Assembly (NCBI GenBank): GCA_023129805.1
Contig: JAGMBK010000094.1
Span: 1-6,618, forward strand
DNA from: Candidatus Zixiibacteriota bacterium
GTDB taxonomy: Bacteria; Zixibacteria; MSB-5A5; SM1-73
Direction of reading: 5' to 3'
Length of the DNA stretch: 6,618 nt
Position 1 is the stretch's first letter. The number at the start of each line of letters is the position of its first letter. Under the pieces are notes generated by a model. It was not told where the DNA came from. It worked only from the letters and a program-made list of their open reading frames with translations, and made no database searches. Position numbers and translations under genes: made by a program. Below, piece by piece: positions 6,447 to 6,618 of this stretch.

Positions 6447-6618
6447 AAATAATTGCAAAAACAGGAAAAGAAGACATCGCCGTGGTTTATATGGCAGAGA
6501 CGAACAACGGAAAACTAATAGAATTTGTTGAATCAGTTCAACCTCCGATTCCCCGAGAAAAGAAATGGGTTTTGACTCTATCTACTTTATATGGATGTCC
6601 AGTAGGCTGTCGCTTTTG
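6443..6618 (+). CDS. Radical SAM protein, RlmN/Cfr-like N-terminal part (3' end missing)
   Basis: The gene starts at ATG 6443 inside the stop of the flavoprotein gene, with ggggag (6428-6433) 9 nt upstream. The window holds 58 codons plus two bases. Residues 1-40 form a short leader domain with FVESVQPPIPRE at 28-39, then WVLTLSTLYGCPVGCRF at 42-58. Cysteines 52 and 56 have the spacing of the CxxxCxxC motif that binds the 4Fe-4S cluster of radical SAM enzymes. The last two bases are TG, consistent with a third cysteine codon exactly at the edge. The form of the motif (GCPVGCRF) resembles the RlmN/Cfr branch (VGCxxxCxFC), but the N-terminus is much shorter than RlmN, where the motif comes after about 100 residues. 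It is probably not RlmN itself. Substrate unknown. Coupling to a flavoprotein suggests that protein may provide the electron that reduces the cluster. Confidence 0.8.
   Translation, partial: MKIIAKTGKEDIAVVYMAETNNGKLIEFVESVQPPIPREKKWVLTLSTLYGCPVGCRF

Overview
The window reads almost entirely from the + strand. It suggests a Gram-negative bacterium of the FCB group or a neighbouring candidate phylum (Zixibacteria, KSB1 or WOR-3-like). The main reason is the C-terminal domain of the large central gene, a type IX secretion (Por/T9SS) sorting domain found in Bacteroidota and related lineages. The phylum call is an inference, because the window holds no rRNA or other marker gene.

Region 1 (1-1984) is a NatAB-like ABC-2 export system. 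It holds the 3' two thirds of an ATPase gene, cut by the window edge before the Walker A motif, and a complete 398-aa permease gene. About 270 bp lie between the two, filled with a cluster of GC-rich hairpins that share arms and cores. This looks like a REP/MITE-type repeat island sitting inside an operon whose genes are usually adjacent.

Region 2 (1985-2662) is 678 bp in which I see no convincing gene. It has a weak terminator candidate, a few inverted repeats and, at its end, a strong ribosome binding site.

Region 3 (2663-5278) is an 871-aa secreted protein. It has a signal peptide, about 14 beta-propeller blades (probably two seven-bladed propellers, the last four full repeats exactly 42 residues each), a carboxypeptidase-regulatory-like domain and the T9SS sorting domain. 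It is probably exported through Sec, moved across the outer membrane by T9SS, and displayed or released at the cell surface.

Region 4 (5279-6618) is more AT-rich and appears to be a separate transcription unit. A strong dyad overlaps a promoter-like sequence, and a second stem-loop lies in the leader. Next come a 297-aa thioredoxin-reductase-like flavoprotein that lacks the redox CxxC and, overlapping it by 4 nt, the start of a radical SAM protein cut at its cluster motif. The likeliest reading is a reductase paired with a radical SAM enzyme that it may supply with electrons. The substrate is unknown, and this pair is the most interesting part of the window.
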